NCBI GenBank assembly: GCA_015178975.1
Contig: WHVD01000121.1
Coordinates: forward strand, 186,001-250,000
Length of the DNA: 64,000 nt
From: Hysterangium stoloniferum
Taxonomy: Eukaryota > Basidiomycota > Agaricomycetes > Hysterangiales > Hysterangiaceae
Reading direction: 5' to 3'
The notes beneath the pieces were generated by a model. It was not told the origin of the DNA. It did not search any database and saw nothing but the letters and a program-made list of their open reading frames with translations. Position 1 is the stretch's first letter; each line of letters opens with the position of its first letter. Made by a program: the position numbers and the translations under genes. This document shows positions 10,736-22,629 of this stretch, piece by piece.

Positions 10736-11392
10736 CTGCCACCCTTAAGTCTCAGCATCATGCTGCCCAGCTGGCCACCATAAGGACCCCTGTGACTGCA
10801 CAGCCATCAGCTCCAGCTGTTTTTGCTCACGCACTGCATTTTTCATGATGCGTAAACACTTTGCTGGAAAAGAAAGGAGAGGCCAATGCTGGATAATGTC
10901 AGTTCTGGATGGCATCTGCAAGTCTTCGTTGATGCAATTGACTGTGGCGGAAAGAGAAATGAAAAGGCATGGACTAGATTTAAGTGCAGGTTTAGGTTCA
11001 AGAGAGAGGCTGGGTGGATGTATTGGTTTCCTGGTAAGTCTGGCTCAGCTATATAGATATGGCATCACAGTTTTGAGCTAGATGAAATGTGATGGTTGCT
11101 GTCTCGATCAGCCATAGTGACATTGCAGTCACATAAAATGTATCAGTTATCTTGTCTTCACACCCACACCTTCCTCTCATCTTCAACTTCAACCTCACTT
11201 TTGAGTCACCCTCATACTTTGACTACCTTGTGTCTGCCTTTGCCTTTACTTTTATTTTCACTTTTGACTGACCCTTGTTTTCAACTTATCCTCATCACCG
11301 CCGTCATCATCATATCATCTCCAACCCTCCCCTTCGGCTCCAGTTCCATGCTCTCTATAAAGGTAGTTATAATTTCTTCATTATTTATTTTA
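10736..11392. other. Repeat D right part, then unassigned sequence
   Basis: Bases 10736-10850 continue repeat D. A 78-codon frame at 10845-11081 and a Leu/Ser-rich frame at 11096-11416 show no motif. I would not call either a gene. Confidence 0.4.
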
Positions 11393-11888
11393 TATCTTGG
11401 GCTGAACATGATGTGATGAAGAGCCAGCTTCATTGTTGTGTCCTTTGTCACAGGGTGATATACATATGTGATGAGTATATTCTGGATTGCCAACCATACT
11501 TGGTGGTCTCATTGCTTATAATGTGAATGGCATTACATATTTTTATATTGTTGCTGTCAAAGGGTCAGGCTGTCAGGGCATGTCTTAATGCCAACCCTAG
11601 ACAGATAAATCTATATTTGTTGTCCTATCTGACTTGCCAAGGTTTGGGTTATAGTGCTATAAATGAATATTTTTACTAGTGTTTAGATATTAGATTACAA
11701 GGTCTGTGCACAGATTGATGATTGGTCTGTGCATGACACCTAGTACTGCTTTAGGTCTTAGCTAGATGCACAACCATGTATATATGTAATCTAGGTAGTT
11801 AAGGACAGTAGGTCCTTAACTTTGTAATTGACTTGGGTACACAGCATCTGGATGGCATAGAATGGATGGTGGATAGTGTCTGCCAGGT
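11393..11888 (+). repeat. Left arm of a near-identical 0.5-kb inverted duplication
   Basis: Bases 11393-11888 match 31629-32122 as reverse complement with only scattered differences, about 20 kb apart. It contains a small perfect hairpin (AGTTAAGGAC…GTCCTTAACT, near 11799-11823). No coding sequence was recognised. Confidence 0.92.
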
Positions 11889-12632
11889 GGGGGACTTTGT
11901 TTTCAAGAAGTTCAGGGGCTGTGGTGTTCTCAGTAACACTGCAGTACTGTCAGGGTGTAACAGTGAGGTTATCTATAATACCATAGTGTGTCTATTCCTT
12001 TGATTTGGGGGTAGGTAAAGTATGTATTATTGTTCACCTGCAATATGGCTCACATATATAAAAGATAAATTACTAAATACACAACTATTCAGAATGTAAA
12101 ATAGCAGTCCTAGAGCATATTAATCAAGGTTAGGCTAGCTAGCAGACACCTGAGATAGCTAGTATACCCCAACTTGTTGTAAAAAAAATCCCATTTGGTA
12201 AATAACTGGGCTTGGCTTGTTATACTACTGTATCTAGCTAGGTATCTACACATTCTACAATTTCCTGATGCATGCTTTGTTTCAAGTGTTTATCCTCAGT
12301 CTCACTAACTGAAATTTACTTGTTCTTCTGACTGGGAATATAAAGAGGAGGATCACCTTGAGTCCAGATGTTGGATATAGATAGGATACAGTTGCAGACA
12401 ATCAAAGTCAGCAAGTTTGATATCTTGTGACGATTTGTATTCAGCTAGTCAACATACATTGAAAACACTTTTCTTATATTTTTCCCATGAGGTTTTATAA
12501 TAGCCAAATTCTTTCAAAGTATGGAAAGTTTCGTGGGCTAGTTAGGGTTTAGAACAGCATCAATCAACATTATTGCAGTATTAGAAACCTGACCATGTTG
12601 TTTTTGCTTCCTGACAGCCCATGTGGCAGTAC
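11889..12632. other. Intergenic, no gene seen
   Basis: AT-rich sequence with no recognisable ORF, RNA gene or element ends. Confidence 0.5.
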
Positions 12633-13710
12633 TGTCAGGAACCGGAAAACCCGCCTGCCTCCGGACCCCTGGACCCCATCCTACATGCTCCTGACCCTCT
12701 ATATTGTATAGTTACAACCAGAGTTCCTGCCAGAGCCCACACATCAACTTGTTTATGCCTGACTCTTTGTATGCACCCCACCTGTCTGCACCTAACCCTC
12801 TGTGTCTCATACACCAGTCCTCGGACTCCACTGGACTCCGGACTCCACCCTACATACACCCGACACTCTTTGTCTTATGGACCAGTCACTGGACTCTGAC
12901 CGGACTCCTGGAACCCCTCTAACTGAGCCCCGCTCCAGTTATGCCAGAGCCCACACATCAACTTGTTTATGCCTGACTCTCTGTATGCACCCCACCTGTC
13001 TGCACCTAACCCTCTGTGTCTCATACGCCAGTCCTCAGACTCCACTGGACTCCGGACTCCACCCTACATACACCCAACACTATCTTGTGCACCAAGTCAC
13101 CGGACTCTGACCGGACTTCTGGAACCCCTCTAACTGAGCCCCACTCCAGTTATGGTCTAATGACCTGTCATGATTCGTTCTCTGCTCCCATTCTGTTCCA
13201 TCCCTAATTCCCAGTTTAGTATTTACATGTTTCGTTTTATGTTTAATAGTTCTGCCTCTCATTAATACCAGATTTGGTATTATTACATTTAACAGTCTAT
13301 ATAAGTCTGCTATATTCATGTACTTAGAATCCAGTTTCAATCTCGAACAAGTTTGACCTTCGAAGAGTCTCTAGTCCTCTCATCTGTCTGCACACTCAAT
13401 TCCCAGAACTCCCAAGGGAACTCCGGAATCTATATCTTCCTGTACGCATTCTGTCAGCTCGAAATATGGATGCCCGAATGAGTGTACGAGGGTGCAGCCC
13501 ATAAGCTGAAGCCAAGTCCATCTCAGTCGTTACTTACCTTTCCATTAATTATTGTATACCACCTTCCCTTGTACTAATAATCCCTGGAAACTCCCCCGGA
13601 CTTATTGCCCAGGGACTCCATGGGACAATTCCCGGAAGCTAGTGTGTGTTTGGAATAATTACTGGAAACCTCCACGGGACTATCTGTGGAGCTTTGTTCG
13701 CAACTTAACA
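12633..13710 (+). mobile_element. LTR B2 (plus), with internal 213-bp duplication
   Basis: Homologous to LTR B at 32910-33956. It starts near TGTCAGGAACCGG and ends CAACTTAACA. The conserved box GGGTGCAGCCCATAAGCTGA lies near 13493. The 5' end is approximate and no convincing target duplication was found. ORFs here are Pro/Ser/His-rich frames caused by CTCC/CACC-rich repeats, not genes. Confidence 0.7.
12730..13154. repeat. Two-copy 213-bp tandem duplication in LTR B2
   Basis: 12730-12942 and 12943-13154 are about 95% alike; both begin GCCAGAGCCCACACATCAAC. LTR B at 32910-33956 carries a partly comparable duplicated block around 33480-33780. Confidence 0.9.
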
Positions 13711-13847
13711 CACACTACCAGTACACCCCTTCTGCTATGCACTTGTTCAGGTGCTCCAGTGTTTTAGACAGAGTGGATAGGATGAAGAACTCTAGACAAC
13801 ACTTAGATCATTTGACTGGAGGGCCAAAATGCTAAGAGTTGTGGGAT

Positions 13848-14423
13848 TGTTAAGTTGCATATTGAGAGGTCGGAAGTCCAACAGAGTCCAAACAGAAGGA
13901 TGTGGCTCCAGCTTGTGTGCTACACCCTCACAAAGTTGCCGTCAGCTGTCCTTGAATTTCAGATATGTGATAACTTATCTATTGGGAATCTGAACAGTGG
14001 ACAAACTGTCAGATTCCCAGGTTGGTAGGGGGCAGAGAGAGAGAAGATTGTGGAGGTCTGAGTGAAGAGTGAAGAATTAGTGGAGCCACTAAGTTGATAT
14101 TCCAATTGTCCTGTAACTACTTTTACAGTTCAGTATATATACATATTTCTGGCATTTCACAGTACCAATGAGGAGACAAGGAAAGTACCTAAAGTAGAAC
14201 AAGAGCATGACAAATTGGGAATACAGCACGTATGGGTTTCTGATATTCAGAGAATACAAACTTGGATGAAAGAACATAACACATTCGGACATATGGGGTG
14301 TACTAATCAGGACATAAGAGAATGGCCTAAAAACAAAATCCAGTATCCAATGGTTATCTGAGAATGAGGGGCAATGTCAGGTGGTTCGGAGGTCCTACAG
14401 GTTTCTGAGCACAGGTCGTAATA
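13848..14423 (-). mobile_element. 3' LTR of the minus-strand chromovirus (family J), about 576 bp
   Basis: Read on the minus strand it starts TATTACGACCTG at 14423 and ends CTTAACA at 13848. It is preceded (14424-14437) by a polypurine tract AATGAGGAGG followed by GTAC, the same arrangement as GGGAGGGTAC before the 3' LTR at 58737. The conserved AAGCTGGAGCC box is near 13890-13915. Confidence 0.8.
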
Positions 14424-14605
14424 GTACCTCCTCATTTGGCTGAGTTCCCAAGGAGGCTGAAAAAGGGTGCTTTTACATAATAAAAGTTAGTTGGTAACCT
14501 GAGTATGTGTCAAAGTGTCAGGTGACCTGGTAGTTTAGTCAGGGATTACACATTAGAGAAAAAGGATGATTTTTTCTTCTCTTTTAACTACCACTGTCAT
14601 TTCCA

Positions 14606-14947
14606 ATGGCTCCAAAACCTACACCTATGTCTCAAAGAAAAATGATACAGGTTCTGGTGGGTTTCTGGGACTTGAAGAGATGCAATGACAGATGGAGCAA
14701 CAGCACCTGCAGGGCAAGAAGGAGGAGTGTGATGAAGCAGAGTTGCTGAGGATTGTGAGGTCGAGGAGGCTGAGCAGAAAGCAAAGGAGGTGGTGGCAGA
14801 GGTTGAAAGGTTGAGGAAAGAGAGGGATGAAAGGTGAGTAATGGGTTTTCTTGGGTTGTCTGAAGGTTTCTAAATGGTCAACAGTGTAAGGCAAAGAGTC
14901 CTTCAGACTCCAAGGAGGAGGACAAGGTGGGGTCCCCTAGCCCAAAG
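14606..14947 (+). pseudogene. Antisense ORF in chromovirus J: coiled-coil exon plus acidic exon
   Basis: It lies between integrase and 3' LTR, opposite to the element. ATG at 14606 opens MAPKPTPMSQ, which resembles MGPKPMPKQ of the antisense ORF at 58527. A Glu/Gln/Lys-rich helical stretch follows (frames shift; KAKEVVAEVERLRKERDER is readable) up to a GTGAGT donor at 14834. The intron is 51 nt with CAACAG at its end. Exon 2 (14885-14947, 63 nt) is Ser/Asp/Glu/Lys-rich and ends SPSPK before GTAGGA. Exon count, sizes and character parallel the other element (52-nt intron, 57-nt exon ending NPKK). The third exon with the Cys cluster is absent because a deletion joins this point to integrase. 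Frame breaks make this copy a pseudogene. Confidence 0.6.
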
Positions 14948-14953
14948 GTAGGA

Positions 14954-15745
14954 TTAAATTGGTCTATGTGCTGGTTGTCTGACTTTTGACAGAAACATAA
15001 ATGGGCCATCAAAACATTCCTGGTGAAGCTCATCAACATTTGTGACAAAGTCTTGAGTGTGGGCCAATGCGAGATCACATTCCAGATGGATAGCAATGTT
15101 GGGGTTGTAGCCTTTATTTGCAAAGAAAGATGAAATACCAGTAGTGGTATTCAGGGTGTTGTTATATGTGAATTCAGCAAGTGGAAGTAGTGATTTCCAA
15201 TTGTCTTGTTGATAATTACTATAGATGTGAATGTATTGTTCCAATGTTTGATTTGTGTGCTCAGTTTGTCTGTCACCTTCCAGGTGATATTCAGAGATGA
15301 AATGAAGTTTCATGTCAAGTGCTTTTCTGAGTGACTGGAAGAAGTGGGAAACAAACTCAGATCTGTGGTTGGATGTGACAGGCAATGGAATTCCATGCTT
15401 GGAAAATACATGAGTGATAAATAATTCTGCCAACTGTATGGATGTTATCATGTCATAAGTCAGAATGAAAATACTTTGCTTGGATAGCTGATCCACAACA
15501 ACTAGGATTGAAGTATGACCTTCGGATGCTGGTAGGTGTTCAATGAAATCCATTGATATCGAGTTCCATAGTTTTTCTGGTATTGGTAATTGTTTGAGTA
15601 AGCCATACAGTTTGTGATGCTGTGATTTGGAGTGTAAGCAGGTTGTGCAAGATTTACAATAATGCTTAGTGAAATCTCGGAGTCCAGGCCATGTATATTC
15701 TCTGCAAATGAGCACCAGAGTTTTATTGAGTCTGAAATGTCCCAA
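14954..15745 (-). pseudogene. Chromovirus J integrase, truncated
   Basis: The frame has 263 codons. The zinc-binding end is visible as CKSCTTC. The DDE core has its first Asp in SMDFIEHLP, but the second Asp is replaced by Asn (VTSNHRSEF where the related element has TSD) and the Glu is kept in QTEHTNQTLE. After DELHQE the frame runs into unrelated sequence at about 15000, so the C-terminal domain and chromodomain are missing. Strand transfer activity is not expected. Confidence 0.88.
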
Positions 15746-16613
15746 TATTGGGTGGTCATGATTATGTTGTAGAACTCAAAGTTGGAGAGTGTTGGAGTCC
15801 AGGACATAAATGCAGTCATCAAGCCCTATGAAGCCTTGTGGGTCAAGTGACTATTGGGGCTGGTTGGGATTAGCTGGGTTTTCAAGGTGTGCTTTGGTAA
15901 TAGGATCTAATGGAATTGCCAATAATATATCTTGATGTAATTTCTTGGAGTCCATGAGAATAACACTTTGCAAGACTGGATGTATAAGGTACATAAGTAG
16001 CTCAGATTGACATGAAAAGTTGTTCAGATGAAAATATAAACTTAAAATTATGCAGATTCACTGTGGTGTGGTCACTACTCCCCTCTTTAGGGTAGATGTC
16101 CCATCATCTAGTCATAGCATCGGGTTTTCCACCAAGGCAGCTGGGATGGAATTGGATTACCATATTAAAGGCAGACAGATATTCGGACCAGTGGGCTTGT
16201 TGGCAGGTCAATAGTTTAGTGGTTGAAAAGTAGACCAAATTATTGTGGTCATTAATTATATCTATTGGGATTCCAGGTCCTTCTAGATAGTGTCACCATG
16301 CTTAAATGCTTCAAAAATTGTGAATAGTTCTTTGTCATGAACATCATAATTGAGTTTGGGTGCAAAGAATGTCCAGAATAAAAAAGCAACTGGGTGGACC
16401 TCACCATTGGTCTCCAGGTGCATAGTCTGAGGCATCAGTTTCCACAATTATTTGAATGTTGGGTTTCCAGTGCCACAAAATTGGAGCAGACATGAACACA
16501 CTTTTTAAATCATGGAATGCCATGCAGCATTCCTCAGAGAAATTCCAAGGGGGATCTTTACAGGTAAGATGTATGAGAGGAATGGTAATTTTTGAATAAT
16601 TGTGAATAAAATG

Positions 16614-17160
16614 TCAATAAAAGTTGGTGAAGCTGAGAAAGGATTGAATATCTTTAACCTTTTGGGGTTCTGGCCAGTCTTGGATGACTTGAATTTTAGC
16701 ATTGTCCATGCAGAGTCCATCGGGACCCATCATGAAGCCTAAATATTCAACTGTGTCAACATCAAAAGCACACTTTTTACCATTTGTGAAAAGACCATGT
16801 TTTTGGAGTCTTTGGAGAACTTTGCAGACATGTTCATCATGAAGTTTGGGATCTTCAGAAAATATGAGGATGTTGTCAAGATAGACAATGATGTAGACAT
16901 CTAGTAGGTCAGAATTGACAAAATGTTGGAAAACCAAGGGTGTGTTGGTAAGCCCAAAGGGCATAACCAACCATTCGAAAGAGCCATAGTGAGTTCAGAA
17001 GGCTGTTTTCCACTTGTCACCTTCAGCAATCTGCACTCAATGATAGGCATGTTTCAAGTCTATCTTAGTATAGATTCAAATGCAAAGTTATAATAATCCA
17101 TCTTTTTTCTGAACAAAAAGGACAAGGGCTCCAAGGAGACTTTGAGGGTCAGATAAAACC
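16614..17160 (-). pseudogene. Chromovirus J reverse transcriptase fragment
   Basis: The 119-codon frame starting VMPFGLTNTPLVFQHF contains the palm motif as YLDN instead of YLDD, and the thumb region [12 protein letters not shown]…EYLGF. Upstream finger sequence (16970-17160) is frame-shifted. The Asp to Asn change at the second catalytic position (GAC to AAC) would abolish polymerase activity. RNase H remnants lie at 15850-16610 with many frame breaks. Confidence 0.88.
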
Positions 17161-17416
17161 TATAGCTAAATGTTCATCAAGGAAATCCCAGATTGCTGAG
17201 AGTTTGGATTGCAAAGGGGATATACTGGGCCTAGGGGTGGGTTTGCACCTCCTTCAATATTGATTTTCAAGTCATATGATCTATGAGGTGCAAGCCGATC
17301 AGCTTTTTCCTTACTAAAACCATCTGCAAAATCATGATATTTTTTCGAAACACCTTCTAGGTCTGCAATAGGTTCAGACACTGGGGTTGCAAAACATCTG
17401 GTGGCTTTGTCAAATT

Positions 17417-17900
17417 TTAGGCTGATGGAAAATGCTCAGGATCCTTCCAGCTTGGTTGCTCTAATAAATGCTGTGGCTTAATAAGAGAGGCAGAAGGGGA
17501 TTCCTTTTCACTCAGATTTGCCATGGGGGCCAGGTTTGCCACAGGGGCTGGATTTGCCTCAGGGGTCAAAGTAGACGGAACAGTCATGTTGGATGCCATG
17601 GTCGTCCAGAATGTGATACTGCCCAATACCCAGTCAATCAATGGATTGAATTGGGTGAGCCAGTTGTGTCCTAGGACTACTGAGCAACTTGAGTCCAACT
17701 GTGTTACATAGAAAGTAACTGTCTGAAAGGTTCCACATGATAACCAGAGTCAGAGATTGCATGCTCAGGAAATTATGGAGTTTGATGTACCATTGAAAAG
17801 AGGGATTGGATTCACAGAATGGGTTTTTATTCAGTGTTTTCGGGAAAAATGTATATCTATAAAACAATGGGTTGAGCCAGAATCTACAAGTGCTCAAAAA
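17417..17900 (-). pseudogene. Chromovirus J protease C-terminal part and linker
   Basis: [26 protein letters not shown] matches the end of the retropepsin domain in the second element (53140-53230). An Ala/Pro-rich linker leading to RT follows, and EPIADLEGVSKKYHDF at 17330-17380 is the usual RT lead-in. The catalytic DSG/DTG region is degraded. Confidence 0.75.
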
Positions 17901-18035
17901 ATGAGGTTCCCAAGGACTTCCAAAGTAAGATCTATAAACAAGGAATTGGGGTCATAAAGAGCAGACACATTAAGATGGAAAATATCTGGTGTGCAGGTAG
18001 ATTCAACACAACTCTCTATCTGCATGGAGAGTTGC

Positions 18036-18511
18036 TTATTCTTTTTTTGACTCAGAGGCTGGCTTGTCAGCTGGCTGAGAAGTCAAAGTGGAATTCACAG
18101 ATTGGGCTTTGGTTGCTTTGGGGCAGTTGGCAATGCGGTGTCCAGAATCAACACACAACAAACAGAGATTATTGTCCATGTGGCATTGTTTCTCCTGTGG
18201 TGTGAGCTTTCCATCAGAACTGAGTTTGCTGGTAAGGTTGGGTTTCACAGGGGTTTGACATTTGCCAGATTGCTGACCTTTGCCCTTATTGCCTTGATTG
18301 TTGTTTGAACCCCTATTGTCAGGTTTCCAGTCAGATTTGTTGTCATTATTACCAGTGTTTTGAGTTCCATATTTATTGTTGGCAGACTTGTTATGGGGTT
18401 TTGTTGGATTCATCTGGCAGGTTTTTGCAACTTATTTCCAAACATCTTTCCCAATAATGAGCATCTACATTCTGAGCCTTGAGATGCATGATGTTATGAG
18501 CTGTTCCCAGA
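18036..18511 (-). pseudogene. Chromovirus J gag C-terminus with zinc knuckle
   Basis: After the conserved segment HLKAQNVDAHYWER the frame is Asn/Lys/Gly-rich and ends in a canonical CCHC knuckle (C-x2-C-x4-H-x4-C in CLLCVDSGHRIANC). The knuckle is better preserved than in the second element. The upstream part of the same gag continues at 19042-19160 beyond an inserted LTR (CGDPTLHYQLYSGLP). Confidence 0.85.
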
Positions 18512-19041
18512 TGTTTTAATATCCAACTTCTGACTTCCGACTTCCAACTACAGAACATCATAGTTACTGTATCTTCTGTATTCTTCCCTTGTTCTGCATT
18601 TAGTAATTTGTCTGTTGACAAGTATTCACTTGTTTGTTTATTATATTCCCATTTCGGAATATTGTCTCCCCAATTCATCTTATTGTATTCCTGTTTCAGA
18701 ATACTTCCATTTCCATCTTATTGTGGTCTTAGTTTGTAGTACAATAATGAGAAGACTTATATTAGTTTCTGTGAATTTGTACTTTACTTTAGATCTGATA
18801 TCAACTTAGTTTCTTATTCCCTCTTCCATCTTTCTGTATGCTCGATATTCAGAACTCTTTGGAACTCTGAATATCTGTATCTTCCATTGTAAGTCTTGCC
18901 TTTGAAATTAAGGACTTCTAAGTGTTTGCGTAGAGGTGCAGCACATAAGCTGAAGCTGACATCCTGACCCTATCTGATAGTACCCGACTTACCAGTGACT
19001 TTCCAATAGTTCTGGAATAAGTCCCAACATGGCACTTAACA
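18512..19041 (+). mobile_element. LTR I inserted in gag of chromovirus J, 530 bp
   Basis: Gag homology stops at 18511 and resumes at 19042. The insert starts TGTTTTAATATCC and ends GGCACTTAACA. It carries the box GGTGCAGCACATAAGCTGAA near 18934. Flanking pentamers are CCAGA and CATGA, so the target duplication is imperfect or eroded. Confidence 0.75.
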
Positions 19042-19160
19042 CATGAGTGCCAATGTTTTCAGCTTTCCAGTTTCACCTTTAGATACTTCATATTTGAGAT
19101 GAGATGGAAGTCCAGAATAGAGCTGGTAATGGAGGGTGGGGTCACCACAGTTGCAATGTG

Positions 19161-21229
19161 TGGCTGTTAGGGCAACACTGACAAGGCTACCAAACACAAG
19201 ATAGAATATAGAAATATGAAGTGAAGAGGGGACAGCTCAATGACAGGGGAACTCACATTTGTTTTAGTGGGATTCCTAAGAGATTGAAACTAAAGACTAG
19301 CTATGTACATGCCCCCTATTTATACTATTTATTTATTATTTATGAGAAATTAAAAGAAAGTGCATATACATATGCACTGCTATTGAGCAAACCAGCACCT
19401 CAGCACTTATGTCAGCACTGACTTTGTCTGCAGTGGCAGGGTGCACATCTGTGCACAGGGACAGTTTTAGACGCACAGTGCAAAGTATTGTGTGTCAACC
19501 AGGCTGTGGGCAGCAGTGGTGGCCTTATGATGATGGCAGCTGCTGTGACCTCATGATTCATGATGATGGTGACAGTGGCAGCAACCTTGTGATAGCAGCA
19601 TGGCCTTGCAATGGCAGTGCAATTATGTAACTGTGCTCACACCTGTATCTGTGTGTAAGTGCATATATGCACCTTATAAAATATAGAAAAATATAATAAA
19701 CTTGAATAAATGGCAACAGCTAGGTTGTTGTGATGTATTAGCTTTATTTTAATACTATCTTCTGAAAAAGGAGTCCAATGCTCTATCAAAATGTGCAAAT
19801 ACTCAATTCACTGCAAGGTAAAATAATTTAAGTATTTGATATTAATCAGTGGCAGCCTGAATAGACTTAGAACCCCTGAAGTCAAGAGTTTACTTGAATA
19901 TATGCACCCTACTTTGCAAAGAAGGTTTTGAGAGCTGCTTTTGCAAGCTGTTCTTTTTCTGTGAAAAAAATTACTAAACTATGAATAACAATTCACTGAT
20001 TCCAAAACTAGATTCTACTTCAATTCTAGCTAGTTTATATATATTTTATACTATTTATCAAATAGTAAAAATATTTATAAACAGGTCAAAAGATTAGATA
20101 TAGAATAAAACACTTATTTGGCTAATATATGCTTTACTTATACTAACCTACCAGATCTACTGTGACACTAACTTATTAGGATCTTAATGTAGTCTTAAGG
20201 ATTCTGCAAGAATATTCTCAGTATTTATTTATGCCTAAAACCAGGAGAAACTAGAATTATATTTCTAATCTCAAACAATGATAACCAAGATTTTTTTTAT
20301 TACTTTAATTGATAACCAACAACTCAACTAGAGGTGGATAAGTAATAAAGGAAAGCCACCTACTCAACTAAAAGGTGGCAAAAGGGGAACAAGATTACTT
20401 GTCAGAAGCTCAACTAGAGGTGACAAGGTTATAGGATTAATACCAGAAGCTCAACTAGAGGTGGCAGGGAATCCTGATTGGTCAGAAGCTCAACTAGAGG
20501 TGGCAATAAATTGCTTGCTGCAGTGACACACAGATGTGTAAATGGTTGATAAGATGATATGATATTTTATTCAAGGCTGGAGCTGAGCTCCTTATATACA
20601 TTTTAGTCTGAGACATTTTAGAAGATTCTAGAAGATTGAATGACATCATTCTGAGATGAATGATGTCATTTGGAATTTTCTAGAATTTTCTAAAGCATTA
20701 TAGAAGATTCTACAATATTCAATCTACTGTTTGTACCTATTTCTACCTGTTATACCTCAAAACTACTGGAACATTCCAGGGGTTTCTGCTATATTCCAAA
20801 ATAGCATATATGTGACAATATTTTCCTGTGTGTCACACCGGGTGCATGTCACATACTAAGTAGCCACCTGTTTCCTGGTTAGATATTATTATATAGTTAT
20901 TATATTTATTTTAGCTAGTTATAAATATAATACTATTTTATTATAATAATATATAAATATATGTATATTGCCTTGACTTTGTGTGATTATATCACATCAC
21001 ATTTTGTCCTTGTCGGAGTTTGAAATGTCATGTGAATATCATGTGATCTCTCGCATTTACTGCTAGCCGATGAATTCTATTTTATTAAAACAAAAAAGAA
21101 TTAAATTCATACTCTAGCTTAGATTTGGCTTCAAAAATATGAAATAAATTGTAAAAATTCAATTTATTTCTTAAGAATACATACATAGTACATACCCTTG
21201 GCTACAAGATTGCTCCCTGGGTCATGTGA
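19161..21229. other. AT-rich repeat sequence, no gene
   Basis: A TGTTAGGGCAACAC motif at about 19167 may be an LTR terminus where gag was cut, but I could not find its partner end. Purine-rich GATGG/GTGGC sequence lies around 19490-19620. No coding region was recognised. Confidence 0.4.
20311..20510 (+). repeat. Diverged tandem repeat with core CTCAACTAGAGGTGGCA
   Basis: Five copies of the 17-bp core occur, spaced 40-55 bp apart. The last three are near perfect and preceded by CAGAAG. Confidence 0.85.
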
Positions 21230-22538
21230 TTTGGGCCACAGGGTGTAGAGATATGATCAATTTAAAACAGCAATACCATGGAAAGGGTATTTACATATTA
21301 TCAGTACTTGGTATAACCACCTTTTCCTTTAAGCACTGCCTGAGCCCTTCTAGGCATGCTTTCAATCAATTTCTGACACTCCTCAACTGGTATTCTATCC
21401 CACTTCACTTGAACCCTTTCCCACAATTCATGGATTCCATTGGGGGGGAGGGGGGGTTCATGCTCTGCAAGCCTTCTCTTGAGACAACCCCAGAGATGTT
21501 CAATAGGATTCAGGTCTGGAGACTGTGCAGGCCAAACCATAGTCCTGAATTCTTGCTCCTCTAGCCAGTTCTTGACCAGCCTGCAGGTATGCTTGGGGTC
21601 ATTATCCTGCTGAAAGATGATGTCAGGAGGATTGAGACCATAATACTCCAGGGTTTGCTGGAGCTCATCCTACAAAATTTGAAGATAGAGGTTCCCATCC
21701 ATCCTACCATCAATCTTGCTAGCAAAGCCAACTCCCTCCCAAGTCATACAGCCCCACATCATGAGAGAAACTCCTCCAAACTTCAGAGTTCCCTCTACTA
21801 GCCTATCATTCAGGCCTTCACCTGCCCTTTTCCATGCCCATTTACATCCATCTGACCCTAGGCGATTGATTTTGGTTTCATCAGACCATGTGACCTTCTT
21901 CCAGTCCTCCATAGTCCAATCCTTGTGGGCATAGGCAAAGTCTAAGTGAGCTTTGTGATGCCTAGCAGAAAGAAGGGGGTGTTTTGACTTGACCACAGCC
22001 TTCATACCAGCTTTCTTCAAGTGGAGGCAGAATGTATTGGCAGAGAGGGGCTGGTTGATAATGTTGGTGAGGGCTTTGGTCACTTGGACAGCATTTTCAG
22101 CTTTTCCAGAGGTGATGAGATGTTGAGGATGTCAGATATTGGTATCGGAAAGCTTTGAGGGATGACCCCCAACAGCTTTGGGAAGGAGAGAACATTGTTT
22201 GGAGTGAATTTTGGATATGGCAGATGGCTAACACCAGCTCTCTTGGCAATGGCTTCACCAGAGTGGCCAGAATCAAGCAAGGAGAGGATGGTGTTTTGTT
22301 GAGTAAGAGAGAGGGATCTGACCATGATGGTGGTTAGGAATTAAGATGTGTGGAAGTGTGGGAACAATTTTAAACTCAGACATACTATTTACATGTATAT
22401 ATTTGTTTGTACTAACAAATAATGGCCATTATTCTATGATTTGACTGAGATCCTAGTCATCAGTTCAAAAGTGAAAAAAACACTTTCCATGGTATTGCTG
22501 TTTTAAATTGATCATATCTCTACACCCTGTGGCCCAAA
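21230..22538 (-). mobile_element. Tc1/mariner element, 1.31 kb
   Basis: Terminal inverted repeats of about 55 bp (TTTGGGCCACAGGGTGTAGA… at the left; its complement at 22483-22538) enclose one transposase gene. The right end abuts TA. The left has GA, a likely mutated TA duplication. Size and structure are typical of Tc1. Confidence 0.92.
21301..22325 (-). pseudogene. Tc1-type DDE transposase, inactivated
   Basis: ATG at 22325 opens an HTH region (MVRSLSLTQQNTILSLLDSG), followed by a frameshift near 22225 and a TGA near 22133. The central part 22083-21670 carries KDWTMEDWKKVTWSDETKIN (first Asp). A single TAG at about 21671 interrupts the frame before FQQDNDPKHT (second Asp). The 3' part 21540-21301 has SPDLNPIEHLW (third acidic residue, Glu), giving the DD34E pattern of Tc1. 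Few lesions suggest moderate age. Confidence 0.9.
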
Positions 22539-22629
22539 TAATGTGGTACCACCTTTCCCTGCTATAGATGTTGACAAAGAAGTCATTGGATTACTTGAAC
22601 ATGAAATGTTTGAGACTTCAAAAGCAGCT

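Larger units (their letters stand above)
14424..19160 (-). mobile_element. Decayed chromovirus (Ty3/gypsy), internal region, minus strand
   Basis: Order on the minus strand is gag (19160 downward, split by an LTR at 18512-19041), protease, RT, RNase H remnants, integrase, antisense ORF, polypurine tract, 3' LTR. Protein sequences are closest to the element at 50699-59547, but the LTRs are a different family. The 5' end is lost: gag starts abruptly at about 19160 and no 5' LTR follows. The integrase is cut after its core, deleting the C-terminal domain, the chromodomain and part of the antisense gene. Confidence 0.88.

Noticed and set aside
12621-13207. Several Pro/His/Thr-rich ORFs
   Set aside because: They lie inside LTR B2 and repeat with its 213-bp duplication; no codon bias or domain.
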